NCBI RefSeq assembly: GCF_902167145.1
Contig: NC_050102.1
Span: 5,580,850-5,644,849 of the forward strand
Direction of reading: 5' to 3'
Origin: Zea mays
Taxonomy: Eukaryota; Streptophyta; Magnoliopsida; Poales; Poaceae
DNA length: 64,000 bases
The notes under the pieces were generated by a model that ran no database searches, was not told the origin of the DNA, and saw only the letters and a program-made list of their open reading frames with translations. Positions within the stretch are counted from its first letter, which is position 1. Every line of letters starts with the position of its first letter. The position numbers and the translations under genes are program-made. Of this stretch, positions 22,036-33,270 are shown one piece after another.

Positions 22036-23832
22036 TCAAAATAAAGTCCAAGGAGTAATAGTGAGGTATGATATGTCTAGTTCATGAATATCATTAACCC
22101 GATGTTCTACAATGAAATCCGCTACGACTTGGCCTTTCATAGATTTCAATGGTTCATAGGCCAAGTCATATTCTATAAGTGCATAAGCCCACTTACCAAT
22201 TCTACCACTCATAATTGGGTTATGCAACATGTATTTGATCACATCGGCTTGACCAGAAACAGTGCAATGACTAGACAGTAAATAACATCTACATTTGGTG
22301 CATGCATAAAACAAGCATAAGCATAACTTTTCAATAAAAGTGTACCTTGTTTCAGCATCCACCAACCTTCGGCTTAGATATGTCACCACATGTTCCTTCC
22401 CCTCAGTTTCTTGTGTCAGAACAGCCCCAATGACCTTATCCTCAGCTGCAATGTATAATCGGAATGGTACTCCTGCTCGTGGTGCTTTTAATACGGGAGC
22501 CGAAGATAAGTATTTTTTGATGAGATCAAATGCTTCTTGCTGTTCTGCCCCCCAAGCGAATTCGGCATCATTCTTAAGCCGAAGAATAGGGGTGAACGCA
22601 TCAATCTTCCCGGCTAGGTTAGAAATAAACCTTCGTAAATAATTCACCTTGCCGAGAAACCTCTGTACCTCGACCTTACAGGTCGGAGGTCCCACATTCC
22701 GAATAGACTTGATTCGGTCAGGGTCTATCTCTGTACCATGTTCATGTATGACAAATCCTAAAAACTTACCAGCCGACACTCCAAAAGCACATTTACGTGG
22801 GTTCATTTTCAAACCATACTAACGCATTTTATCAAAGGCTTTGCGCAAATCAACTATATGAGAACTAAACTCAGCCGATTTGACTACAATATCATCAATG
22901 TAAACTTCCACAGTGTTTCCTAACAATTCATGGAAGATCAAATTCATAGCCCTCTGATAAGTAGCACCAGCATTTTTCAGACCAAATGTCATGACAACCC
23001 ACTCAAATAAACCAATGAAGCCTGGACATATAAAGGCCGTTTTAGACGCATCTTCTTCGGCCATGAAAATCTGATTATATCCGGCATTACCATCAAGGAA
23101 GCTAATAATTCTATTTCCTGATGCATTATTGATTAATGTGTCGGCTATGGGCATGAGATATTCGTCTTTAGGAGTTGCTCTATTTAAATTGCGAAAATCA
23201 ATGCATACTCTAAGCTTACCTGACTCCTTCTTCTCCACTGGCACAATATTGGAGATCCATTCTGCGTATCTGCAAGGTCTGATAAAATCAGCTTCTAGTA
23301 GCCGGTGGATTTCGTCCTTGATGCGTGGGAGAAGATCTGGACGAAATGTTCTAGCTCTCTGCTTGAAAGGTCTGAAACCCGATTTAATAGGCAGCCGATG
23401 CTCCACGATCTCTTGGCTTAATCCAGGCATCTCAGTGTAATTCCAAGCAAAGCAATCTGAATACTCCTTCAATAGACCGATCATCTCATCTCTAGGATCG
23501 GTCTCCAGGGTCTTGTTTACAAAAGTCGGCCTTGGAGTTTTACCATCTCCTATGTCAATCTCCTCCAAAGGATCGGCCGATGTAAACCCCTGTCCTAGTT
23601 TATCAAGATCTCTGAATTCCTCTATCATGCTCCCCACAGAGGAATTAGATGATCTTTGTGTGACGGTGGACTTTTCGGTCTCAGGGACCGGATCATCCGT
23701 AATACTGTCTTTTTGCTGTGATAGATGTTCGGTCTTAAAGTCCGAACCCTTTTGTGAAAGACCAGACCATCCGGCCTTGGCGGCCGAACTGTACGTGACC
23801 AAAGACTCATGAACTTTGTGTGTATTCATCAT
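22036..23832 (-). pseudogene. Reverse transcriptase and RNase H of the Tat element, one internal stop
   Basis: The RT begins near residue 130 of this segment with GFRPFKQRARTF and contains YAEWISNIVPVEKK, CIDFRNLNRATPKDEYLMP, FLDGNAGYNQIFM and the catalytic YIDDIVVKS. TAG at 22819-22821 follows DKMR in frame. After it come KMNPRKCAFGVSAGKFLGF and an RNase H of the gypsy type (RLYIAAEDKVIGAVLTQE, VTYLSRRLVDAETRY). The segment is in frame with the protease segment, but TAA at 23839 and a second TAA just before the ATG at 23832 separate them. Confidence 0.9.
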
Positions 23833-23838
23833 TTAACT

Positions 23839-24582
23839 TTATTTAGGATTTAGCTGATTCTCCATCGGCTCTAGCATTACAGGAATGAAACCTTTCTTAT
23901 CTATACTTATGAATTGATAATCAGAAAAGTCTACTCCTGTGAGACATGTAGCAGTCTCATAAGTCCATAGTACAGGGGCATCGGCCACAGCGATGCAGGC
24001 CGATACATCAGCATGTACTTGTTCTATGTCATCGCCTACCCATTGTATCAGCATTTGATGTAATGTAGAAGGTATACATTGATTGGCATGAATCCAATCT
24101 CTGCCTAGGATTAAACTGTAATTTCCTTCTACATCAGCGATGAAGAATGCAGCAGCAAGGGTCTTAGTCCCGATGGTTAATTCAACGGACGTGACTCCCC
24201 TGGCTTTGATCGAACTATCAGTTCCAACACCGCTGAGGGTCATGTTGGTCTTGACAAGTTCGTCATCTTGTTTACCTAATTTTCTGTATAATGAATAAGG
24301 CATTAGATTTACAATCGCCCCTCCATCTACTAACATCTTAGCAATCAGTATCCCATCAATGTGGCCGCGCACGAAGAGCGGCTTTAAATGATTTACCGAT
24401 TCTTTTGGTTTAGTAAAGGTGGCTTCTTTAGGACCAAAATCAAACTGGGCAACAACAGGTTCATCGTCGCCGATAATAGTACAATCGGCAGAAAATGTAA
24501 TAATATTTACATCCATACCTGCGCGTTCTGGAGAAGCCTCGTAGTCGACCAGGTCTTCTCCCAGCAGGTCGTCCTCTTCCAT
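23839..24582 (-). pseudogene. Aspartic protease segment of the Tat element
   Basis: Begins at ATG 24582 (MEEDDLLGEDLVDYE), 247 codons. The retropepsin fold shows as VRGHIDGILIAKMLVDGGAIVNLMP, with LVDGGA as the active-site loop (Asp-Gly-Gly instead of the more common Asp-Ser/Thr-Gly), followed by MTLSGVG and the hydrophobic SLILGRDWIH flap end. It would cleave gag-pol. It is in the same frame as gag upstream (gag stop TAA 24739-24741) and as the RT downstream, so pol may have been reached by suppression of a stop. Type is pseudogene because the polyprotein is broken downstream. Confidence 0.8.
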
Positions 24583-24738
24583 TGATGTTGTCGTGTCGTT
24601 GGAGGCCTCCTGGTGAACGGCGGACGGTCCGCACGTGGGGGTCGGACGGTCCGTGCCTGGTGCAGGTTGTCCAGAGGCTTCCTGGTGAACGACGGACGGT
24701 CCGTGCGCGGGGGCCGGACGGTCCGCGCCTGGTGCAGG

Positions 24739-27700
24739 TTAACTTTCTATTTCTGTGGCCGTTTGTTTTTTCTCAACGGCCTTCGGTCTCCATTTCTTTT
24801 GCGGTGGCGGGTATAGTGGATGTGTGTCATTAAATGTCTTTTCCGCCTCCTTTTCCTGGCTCTCCTTTGCCCTTAGGCGCTGTAATTTTCTCTTTTGGGA
24901 TCGTGTCAATCCCGCTGGGCACCATCGAGGCATGGAGTATTTTGGATCGGCTGTTTTGATGGTAGCCGTATCCTTTTCGGTTGTGTTGGCCGATTCGCCG
25001 AAAATCATCGGCCCTTTATTGTCTCCCTGTATGACAACATCTGCAGTGCCTATTTTGATGATGTCCTTTTTTGTTGTTTTTTGAGTTGCTGCAGGCATAT
25101 GCCCCCCTGCCGGATTGGTCGGCCTTGAAGGCCGAGTAGTCCGGCAATCCTGTTGGGTTTGTGCCTGGTGACCGGATTGAACAGTGCTCAATCGGTCTTG
25201 TACTGGTGGCGTCAACCTGTCAAAAATAGATGTTTGGGGTGCCCCCCAGGCGGGGTACTGTGGCATCCCAAATGGATATGGTGACATGCCCCACATTTGA
25301 TTTGGGACATATGGCGGAGGTAAATATGTGTATGGATATGGCATAGGTGGATATGGAGGTGGAGGTGTCCATGCAGGTATGTTAGGTCTCAATTGTTCAA
25401 TAGGACCTTTCATTTCATCCGATTGGTGAGGTGGTCCAATCGGCCTGACCTGACACTGCTCATGAATGGGTGAGCGGGGTCGCTTTGCTGGCCGGTCACT
25501 GGGGCCATCCTTCTTTTTTACGTATTTAGACAATAATTGATCAAAAGTTGGGCCGGCTTTAACCAACCGACCAGCTGCTTTAAATGTATTTGTTTTCCAC
25601 GTACCTATCTCTGGTCGTCGTGGTTTGAAGGTACGTGGTCGCTGCGAGTTCTGGGCATGGCCGGACCGTCCGCCAGAGTCCTCCGGACCGTCCGGTGAAG
25701 CGTCGGACCGTCCGCGTCTGGACGGCGGACTGTCCGTGATGCGCAGCACGGGTTCCCGCAACTGTCTCCCCGTCTGCGCTTGCCCCCCAGTGCTAGAGGC
25801 TGTGATGGTCACCTTCAGGGTCTCCCCTCCATCGGGAGTCTTCTCGGCCACCACTTTCCTGCAAGAAGCTTTACAATCCCCATCGGCCTTTTTAGCATTG
25901 CCGATGATTGTTTCCTTGCCTTTGCCTTTATCAGCTGTATTTGGCCGAATCAGGACTTTCTTGCCCTCGAAGTCAATCATGTTCATCGGAAAGGGCTCTG
26001 TATCCACCTGCATTTCCTGAAATTTCAATCGTCCTTCGTTAATGGCCGATTGAATCTGTCGCCGAAATACATTACAATCATTAGTGGCATGAGAAAATGA
26101 GTTATGCCACTTGCAGTACGCACGATGTTTTAGCTCGTCGGCGGATGGAACAGTGTGATTTATTTTAATATTACCATTTTTGAGTAATTCGTCAAATATT
26201 CTATCACACTTACCAACATTAAACGTAAACTTAACCTCCTCTTGCCGTTTCTTTTGAACCGGCTGTAAGGAGGCACAAGCCGAAGATTTGGCATGTTTTG
26301 GCCAAACCATTTCAGCAGCGTACACTTCTGCTGATTCGTCATCTGAGCTACTTTGGTCGCATTCTACTATATGTACGTTGTGACGCATTGTTTTAGCAGT
26401 TTCTTTGCTCCGGCTTTCGCAAGCCAAAGCTCTCTGGTGTAACTGTGCTAGTGTAAAAAATTGGATGCCTTCTAATCTTTCTTTTAAATAATATCGTAGA
26501 CCATTAAAGGCTAATCCTACTAGCTGTTTTTCTGCTAAATGAATTTGAAAGCATCGGTTTCTTGTATCTCGGAATCTCCGGATGTAATCATTAACCGATT
26601 CATCTTTTGTCTGTCGCAATGATACTAAATCTACCAAATCCAACTCATAGTCACCGGAGAAAAAATGATCATGAAATTTTTGTTCTAGATCCCCCCATGA
26701 TGAAATGGAATTAGGAGGTAAAGTGGCATACCATGCGAACGCAGTTCCTGTTAGAGATAATGAGAATAAACGCACGTGAAATGCCTCTGTGTCGGCCAAC
26801 TCTCCTAATTGTGCTAAAAATTGGCCTATGTGTTCACGTGTGTTCTTTCCTTGATCACCCGAAAATTTTGTGAATTCGGGTATTCTGGTTCCCTGTGGGT
26901 ATGGGTGGTGATCAAATCGACTGTCATAAGGTTTCCGATATGATTGCCCCCCAGGGACCATGCTTACTCCGAGCTTATCTCGGAATGCCCCGGCTATTTC
27001 TTCCCTTACTATATCAATGGCAGCCGATGCGAGACCACCGGCTCTCTGGTCAAACATAGGTGGGGTTGGCTGGATATTATCATGTTGTCTTTCCCCCCAT
27101 TGGTTTGAGTTACGTGGTGCATTTCCATTTGCCCTATATGGCTCATAGGTTTGATCGTTTCTTTCCGGCCTTCTAGGTGGGGCCAGAAAACTTTCCTGGG
27201 CTCTGGATCCTGAATTAATGGGCTAGTGCATTGCATAGTGTGATGGGAAGTGTTGCTGGGACGGGCGAGGATTCAGGTAATAATCCTCCTCAAAAGACTC
27301 ATGCGCGGACTGTCCGGATACGTACCCGGACCGTCCGTGGTTATATGCGGACCGTCCGTCGTTGTATGCGGACCGTCCGACTGGGTAGTTTGGGTTCTGT
27401 GCCGTGTGTGGTGGCTCGGGCGCATATCTAGGTAACTCATTAAGAATAGGCCCGACTGTTGCTGGCCTGGACGGTCCGCGCTCACGTGCGGACGGTCCGG
27501 GCATGTGCAGATCGGCTAATTTACTGTCGATTTGCGGTTGCTCAGGGTATGTATCCATCGGCATCCCATAAAGGGGTTGTGACTGGTCGTGACAACCTGT
27601 AGCCGATGTATTACGCGTGTTACCCCCTAACTCAACCTCGTGCGAAGGAAAATTTGCGATGTTAGATTTATCAAATGCACGTACTAGTCTCTTAAAATCG

Positions 27701-28020
27701 CTTTGCATACCCCCTATGATGTTCTGCATTTGCTCACGTTGCTCTTCTACATAATTTCTAAGAGATTGTAGCTCGTTGGTATTACTTACATTGGGGATAT
27801 CTGGTGTGGGTTGGAGCGAAGCCGGATTCGTCGCCCGATGTCGGACGACCTTGTTGTTCCTGTCCACTTTGAAGTCGGCCAAGAATTTTGCTTTTGCCTC
27901 CTGGATCATACGCTCCTTGTGCTCCTCGAATTGGAGCTGTTCGTCGGCCGGCAAGGTTTCCCAAGTCGGCTCTATGATGTTGCTCGGGGAAATATCAGAG
28001 CTATCTCTTGAACCGGCCAT
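24739..28020 (-). pseudogene. Gag of the Tat element, one in-frame stop
   Basis: ATG 28020 (MAGSRDSSDISPSN), 1094 codons to TAA 24739-24741. N-terminal third: WETLPADEQLQFEEHKERM, then KFLADFKVDRNNKVVR and a short coiled-coil-like NELQSLRNYVEEQREQM. TAG at 27223-27225 splits it after HYAMH. The sister element at 57405 has CAG there, so this is a C-to-T nonsense change. The central retrotransposon capsid domain (near 26850-26400) has FSLSLTGTAFAWYATLPP, SWGDLEQKFHDHF and VNDYIRRFRDTRNRCF. A region with HRAYCKWHNSFSHATNDC follows in place of a simple CCHC knuckle. The C-terminal half is proline-rich, with PPYPPMPYPYTYLPPPYV. Several GGAC-N-GTCC motifs are embedded as codons. Confidence 0.85.
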
Positions 28021-28050
28021 TGAGGGCCGATTTGATGAGCTTAGATGTGT

Positions 28051-28070
28051 GGTCCCCAGCGGAGTCGCCA
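28051..28070 (-). other. Primer-binding site of the Tat element
   Basis: Minus strand TGGCGACTCCGCTGGGGACC, 7 nt from the LTR edge. It implies a tRNA ending GAGTCGCCA. I cannot name the tRNA with certainty from the sequence. Confidence 0.75.
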
Positions 28071-28077
28071 AAAAGTA

Positions 28078-28794
28078 TGTTGACGCCTTTCCGAAGCGTC
28101 AAACACTCAACAAGAACCGTGGCGGTGCCCTCTGCACAGGGGCGAACGGTCCGCGCGCGGGGCCGGATGATCCGCGGCCTGGTGTGAGGCGCAGTGGTAC
28201 TCTCTGCGCAGGGGCGGACTGTCCGCGGCCTGGGGCCGGACGGTCCGAGGCCTGGTGCGCGGCTAGGGCTTCTCTGCCTGACGGCCGGACGGTCCGCGCC
28301 CTGGGGCCGGACTGTCCGCGCGTACGCAGAGGCGGCGGAAGTCGCCGGCGGCGCCTGGATCTCGCTCCCGGGAGGGACCCCGTCGGGGAGGAGAGATCCT
28401 AGGTGGTGTTTAGGCTCGGGCCGGCCGACCTAGACTCCTCTAATCGACGTAGAGCCGAAGAGAGACGAAGAATTTGGGGATTGGATAGCTAAACCTAAAC
28501 TAAACTAGAACTACTCCTAGGATAAAATGTAAATTGTATTGATTGAAGGTTCGATTCGTTGTTGTAAATCGGCCGTAGACCTCTCTATTTATAGAGGAGG
28601 AGGACTGGACCCGTTACAAACAAATTTCCGAGTGAATCCCGCGAATCTAGCTAAAAATCGTAGCACAAAACTCGGAACCCTAAACTGCTCTGCGCACGCG
28701 CGGACCGTCCGGCCTCCAGGCGCGGACCGTCCGGACCGCGGACAGTCCGGCCTCAGGGCCGGACCGTCCGCCCTGCTCAAAATGGGCTCCAACA
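28078..28794 (-). repeat. LTR of the Tat element (5' LTR), 717 bp
   Basis: Matches 19444-20182 apart from the 22-bp unit and about 19 base changes, most of them of the C-to-T/G-to-A type expected from methylated DNA. This copy also holds the TATAAATAG box at 28585-28593. Confidence 0.93.
28585..28593 (-). promoter_or_regulatory. TATA box in the Tat 5' LTR
   Basis: TATAAATAG on the minus strand in the LTR that would drive transcription of gag-pol. Confidence 0.6.
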
Positions 28795-29081
28795 ACCGGC
28801 TTTGTTAACACAGATATCGTTCCTATATCACCAAATAGACCAACATAATGTCGCAGCATGCTCTGACTAGAATCAGCCTTCTCTGCTTTAATGTGGCTTC
28901 TATTAGCCACCCTCGAAGCATATGCGATTTGTTGCGCATTTTTGAAAAAATCAAGCCGATATAACTGACTTCCAAATATACACACACGACGTATATGCTC
29001 ATATATCAGAGAGTGCATATCCGATAGATTATATTTGGTAAAATGGAAAGCAGAAATAAGGCGAGCAAGTTTTTCAAATGG
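28795..29081 (-). pseudogene. Possible terminal exon of a host gene, cut by the Tat element
   Basis: On the minus strand an open frame of about 95 codons runs from an AG at 29083-29082 (preceded by an AT-rich tract) leftward to the Tat element. Across the ACCGG target duplication the same frame would continue at 19438 and end at TAA 19423-19425. The composition is protein-like (KLARLISAFHFTKYNL, then RRVCIFGSQLYRLDFFKNAQ, later MLRHYVGLFGDIG). I do not recognise the family. It could be the last exon of a gene, a captured fragment, or chance. The AT microsatellite and the CAGTGG element lie where its upstream intron would be. Confidence 0.35.
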
Positions 29082-29086
29082 CTACC

Positions 29087-29112
29087 ATCATATATATATA
29101 TATATATATATG
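29087..29112. repeat. AT dinucleotide microsatellite
   Basis: About 12 TA units directly before TGTAGG. It lies in the presumed intron side of the possible exon described next to it. Confidence 0.9.
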
Positions 29113-29269
29113 TAGGATGGGCAACTTTACTGAACAGTGGTGGATCCACGAGGGGGGCTGAGTGGGCTCCAGCCCCCCTTGCGTCGGCAGCTTACAAGTA
29201 GGAGGGAGTAAGACTGACTGCAACGCTCCCCCCTTCCCCTCCCCTCCCCTATCACTGTTCACGATTTAG

Positions 29270-29731
29270 GGGACACTGTTCACCCCTAGCCCCCGCAGCG
29301 CTCGCCGCTATCCGCTCCCCTCCGCCGCGACCCTCCTCTCTCTCACGCCAGATGCAGGGTGTCACTGTGCACTCCCCCTCGCCTGCTTCTTGCGGAAGAA
29401 GCCGCCCGCGCCACACACCGGACACTTCGCGCTCCACGTCTCTCCCGTTCGACGCGTCTGCGGAAGGCGGATTTCCGGCGAGGCGGCGGCGGATCTACCG
29501 CGGGAAGGTCGCGTCGGCGCCGGTCCCCGTCGGCTGTGTGGAAGACGAAGTCGAGGTGCTCAGCAGGCAGGTCCGGTCGCGAGCGAAGACGAAGAGGCCG
29601 CAAATCCGATTCCGCCGAGGTTCGTCGCGACCGCTTCCTTCGTTTCCCGCTCCGAGCATCGACGGCTTCCTCGGATCCGGACATCATCACTTCGATTCCT
29701 CTTGTTTCGGTCGTAATCTTCGCTTCTTGAG
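29270..29731 (+). promoter_or_regulatory. GC-rich leader exon and probable promoter of the Pong-like ORF1 unit
   Basis: A CpG-rich block sits inside an otherwise AT-rich element and ends in CTTGAG|GTACGCC, a good 5' splice site at 29732. Matching acceptors lie at 31173-31174 (TTTGCAG) before the extra ORF and at 31875-31876 (GACGTCAG) before ORF1. I infer a non-coding first exon that can be joined to either one. Overlapping frames here on both strands (up to 145 codons) have no domains. Confidence 0.45.
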
Positions 29732-30409
29732 GTACGCCCTTCGTCTTCTATGCTTTGTGTACTTCATGCGCCTCCGTTTGATGAACTAATTTCTACACCA
29801 ATCGACTATTCCTGTTAACCGAACTTCATTACATGCGACAACAATCGATTAATCCCCGGTGCAAACATGTACACGGATCTGGTGTGCCTTTTAGGGTTTA
29901 ATTTTTATGGGAGTCAAAATCCCGCTGAATATCCAAGATATTTAGGAAACGAATGGTACTCCAAACGATTACGCCCTATTGCTCTGCAGATTCCCATATT
30001 TTTGAAACCCTATACTACGGCTACACTTCGAATCTGCCTTAAACTGTCAAGTCTTGTGCCACATTTTTTTGGTCCCCAATGTCCAGTACAATTGACCATT
30101 TACAAAAGTTTCAGCATGATTCATCCTAGGGTAAGCCAAAAAGTCTAACCTTACCCGCGCCAAAGTAATGGTCATTGTTTATTTGAGTAGCTCAAAGTGT
30201 CAATAACATTTCAAAGGGTCCTTTACTTCCTTAGTTACTATGAATGATGTTCTGTCAAATTTGTAGGTCTATGTCTTACCTTATTGTATTGCTCTCCTTC
30301 ATCACAAATTTTTGTCACCCTTCGATACCACTGCAGGATAGATAAATTGTTTGGACCTTCATATAGTTGGTTTGTAAATTCTTACAACAACTACATGTCT
30401 TTGTTCTGT

Positions 30410-30835
30410 TGACCCAAATATGGCTGAACACACATATCTTTAGTATGTCATATTTTTTTCCTTACATTCACTACAATGTCTGTTATTTTGTATTGTTCAA
30501 GTTATGTGTACAACCCTCACCTTTTTCACAATATCTGCCATGAACTTAATGATATTGTACACACAGATCTTTAGTATGTCAGATATTTTATTCCTTACAT
30601 GGACTACAATGTTTGTTCTGTTGTATTGTTCAAGGTATGTGCAACACTCACCTTTGTTGCACAATATCTTTCCATGAACTTAATGTTACGTTGACCAAAA
30701 TATGCCTGAACACACAGTTCTTTACTATGTCAGATTAGTTTTTCCTTACATGGACTACAATGCTTGTTCTGTTGTATTCTTCAAGTTTTGTGCAACACTC
30801 ACCTATTTCCACAATATCTGTCGATGAACTTAATG
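30410..30835. repeat. Imperfect tandem repeats, about 130-150 bp, three copies
   Basis: CACACA(T/G)(A/T)TCTTTA(G/C)TATGTCA recurs at about 30429, 30559 and 30709. Each copy is followed by CTACAATG, TTGTATTGTTCAAG-like and CACAATATCT blocks. The repeats lie in the inferred leader intron of the Pong-like element. Confidence 0.8.
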
Positions 30836-31185
30836 ATACAATTAATCAATCGTATTCAAACAACTGACGTATTATCTCACGACTACTACAAGTTAGCATA
30901 AGTCATGACCAAACTATGACAAACATCTCTATGTCCATGTACTCATCTTTATTTAAATTTCATTGTCATACATTGGCCTTAACATTGACAACATTATCAG
31001 TGTTATACTTCACTAAATTCTTTATGTTCCTTCCTGCTATATCACTCATGGATTTATAATCATTACATGTCCATGCCAAAAATTTTGTTAATGTTTTTGG
31101 GAAGTCTTTCATTCGTATAGCTTATATGGTTTATAAGGATATGCACGTGTTACTTCATATTTTATTCTTTGCAGCACACTTGAGA

Positions 31186-31578
31186 ATGGCATCCTCGACA
31201 GAAGATACCATGAAGTCTTTGCTTAAAGTACTTGTCGACTGTGCCAAGGATGCCACAAAATCCCTTGGTGGATTAGTAGATCATGCATTAGACCACATGC
31301 ATGATGAAGAGATCTTAGCTAGAACCCTCTTTGCCATGAAAGAAAAACTTGATTTGCTACACCAAGATGCCTTAGAGGCTAAAGTCCAAGCTTTTCCTGA
31401 AATTGCTAAGTACGACGGGGATGACATAAGTGTTGAACCTACATCTCCGTCGACCCCTCCAACAGTTACTGAACCATCTGTCAATGAAGAGGAGTTCTAC
31501 TGCCCCGATGTCAGTGATGAGTGGTACTTCAGCGATTCAGATAGGTCAACTCGTAATAGCTACTGGAATCTTTATTAG
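31186..31578 (+). CDS. Unrecognised 130-residue ORF inside the Pong-like element
   Basis: ATG at 31186 follows a splice-acceptor-like TTTGCAG by 12 nt, and the frame ends TAG 31576-31578. The N-terminal 75 residues look helical and amphipathic (MASSTEDTMKSLLKVLVDCA, later HDEEILARTLFAMKEKLDLL). The C-terminal part is acidic and proline/serine-rich (PTSPSTPPTVTEPSVNEEE), then FYCPDVSDEWYFSDSD. I do not recognise a domain, and no nuclease or zinc-finger motif is visible. It precedes ORF1 on the same strand by about 320 bp and could be a spliced alternative product of the same promoter, a captured host fragment, or an accessory gene of this lineage. Coding status rests on frame length and splice context only. 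Confidence 0.45.
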   Translation: MASSTEDTMKSLLKVLVDCAKDATKSLGGLVDHALDHMHDEEILARTLFAMKEKLDLLHQDALEAKVQAFPEIAKYDGDDISVEPTSPSTPPTVTEPSVNEEEFYCPDVSDEWYFSDSDRSTRNSYWNLY

Positions 31579-31894
31579 CTCCATGTATTCCAGCAGTAGT
31601 TGCAGGATAGCCTTTTGAACATCCAAGTACTCGGGTTGTCCAACTAGTCATGTTGTCCAACTAGTCCTGTGATGTATGTCTAAGTCTCAATGGTACCTCG
31701 TGACCTTAAGTTATTATGATGTTAAGATTAATGTAGTATGTGAACTATGTTTACTCTTAAATGTTCTAATGCTGCTGTTCCTACTGAAAAAGTTCATGAG
31801 ATCATTTTATTATTATTTTCTTTGTTCATATGCTTTGTGTCTTCTTTCTGTACCTCGTTTTGTCGATTGACGTCAGTTTATAACATATGACTAA

Positions 31895-33270
31895 ATGTCT
31901 GCCATCTCCACATATCCTAGCATGGACCGTGCAAACAATGCCACATCATCGCAGCCGATGTCAAATACCTCAAATGCCCAACAATTTCCCCCTCCACCCC
32001 CTTTATGGCCTACGGGCTTCATGCACCAGAATCCTGTCGATTGCAACATGATGGGAAACCTTAATTTTCCTAGTCCTGGTCAAGGTCCAACTACAATGTG
32101 GGCTCCTATTCAGACAGGGAATACTAGTTCCCAATCTACCATGATTCCGGCTTCGCAATCTGCAGTATATTGGAATCATTACATGAACTTTGTGAGGAAC
32201 CCTCTTGGTTCAGTTGGAGTGAGTCCTTATACAGATTCTTATCCTGCATCACATACAAGTACACCGTTGCAGGGTTCGAATAGTATACCTCCATTACCTG
32301 TAAACTTGGAGTCAGATGCTGAACATAGTGTTCAGGACATCAATAGTCCAGAAAAAAATGCACCTACTGTTTAAAAACAAAAGAAATCGAAGGAACAAAA
32401 CTTTATAGCACCAGAAGACATACTCCTTTGTACTACATGGTTGCAAATTAGTAGTGACCCTATTGTGCACACTGGACAAAGGAGGGAGGGGCTTTGGGCT
32501 CGAATTGAAAAAAGGTACAATGAACAAAGGGGGGACTTTCCTTGTAGACTTAACAGAGCACTTAGCAGCAAATGGGACAAGATTAGAGCTGATGTCAGTA
32601 AGTTCTCTGGATACTACGCAAGAGTCCTAAGAGAGAAACAAAGTGGCTTAAGTGACGAGGATAAGGTAAGACATTTTTAACTATTTTATTTAGAGTAAAT
32701 CTTTGTGTCCTTGTACTAATTGTAATTGAACATCGAATTTTGCAGACATCGAAGGCAGCTACATTGTTTGCTCATGAGGAGAACAAACCATTCCATTATA
32801 TGCACTGCTGGCATCAATTGAAGGGGGAACCGAAATGGGAGAGCATCTATCAAGGACAATCGTTCAGAGGATTACATGCAAGATCTATATCATCTTCGGG
32901 GTGTCCATCAGTTGAAGCACCAGAGACTGATAGTGGATCGGCTGGGTTGACAGGAAAAAGGCCCCGTGGTCGTGATTACAATAAAGCAGAGAGAAAGAAA
33001 GGTGCATCTTCTTCTTCTCCTGAATACTTAAGCCGATTACAAGAAATTACTGAAAAACAAATACAGAGGTCCATAGAAAAGGGTGAAAAAAAAGAAAAGA
33101 ACAGTGAAGAAGACAGGGACATACAGAAGAAGAGATTGGAATTGGAAGCACAAAAGTTAAGCATTCGACAAAGGGAACTCAAACTTGAAAACTCGAATCG
33201 GCAAACAAACGTTTGTAGATGCTGCTGTCCACAAATGAAGAAGATGTTGATCCAGAAGTTTGGATTATGA
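31895..33270 (+). pseudogene. Pong-like ORF1 (Myb-like / NAM-associated), one in-frame stop
   Basis: ATG 31895. Exon 1 is 31895-32665, intron 32666-32745 (80 bp, GT-AG), exon 2 32746-33270, for 432 codons in total. The N-terminal part is proline/serine/asparagine-rich. A Myb/trihelix-like region spans the intron (TWLQISSDPIVHTGQRREGL, FPCRLNRALSSKWDKI, and after the splice KPFHYMHCWHQLKGEPKWES). The C-terminus is a charged coiled coil (EITEKQIQRSIEKGEKKEKN, later RQRELKLEN) of the NAM-associated type found in Pong/Ping ORF1. TAA at 32372-32374, codon 160, interrupts it before the Myb-like region. A shorter product starting after the stop is conceivable. ORF1 is required with the transposase in the rice relatives. 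Confidence 0.85.

Larger units (their letters stand above)
19444..28794 (-). mobile_element. Tat-lineage Ty3/gypsy retrotransposon, complete in layout, degenerate
   Basis: LTRs 19444-20182 and 28078-28794 (TGTTGACGCC...CTCCAACA on the plus strand) are flanked by ACCGG at 19439-19443 and 28795-28799. On the minus strand the order is PBS, gag, protease, RT, RNase H, a second RNase H-like domain, integrase, PPT. The order RT-RNH-(second RNH)-INT and the PBS beginning TGGCGACTC point to the Tat lineage. The pol region has at least four in-frame stops and two or more frameshifts. About 19 LTR differences plus a 22-bp indel in roughly 717 bp, counted by eye, suggest an insertion near one million years old if the usual grass LTR rate is assumed. 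Confidence 0.93.
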
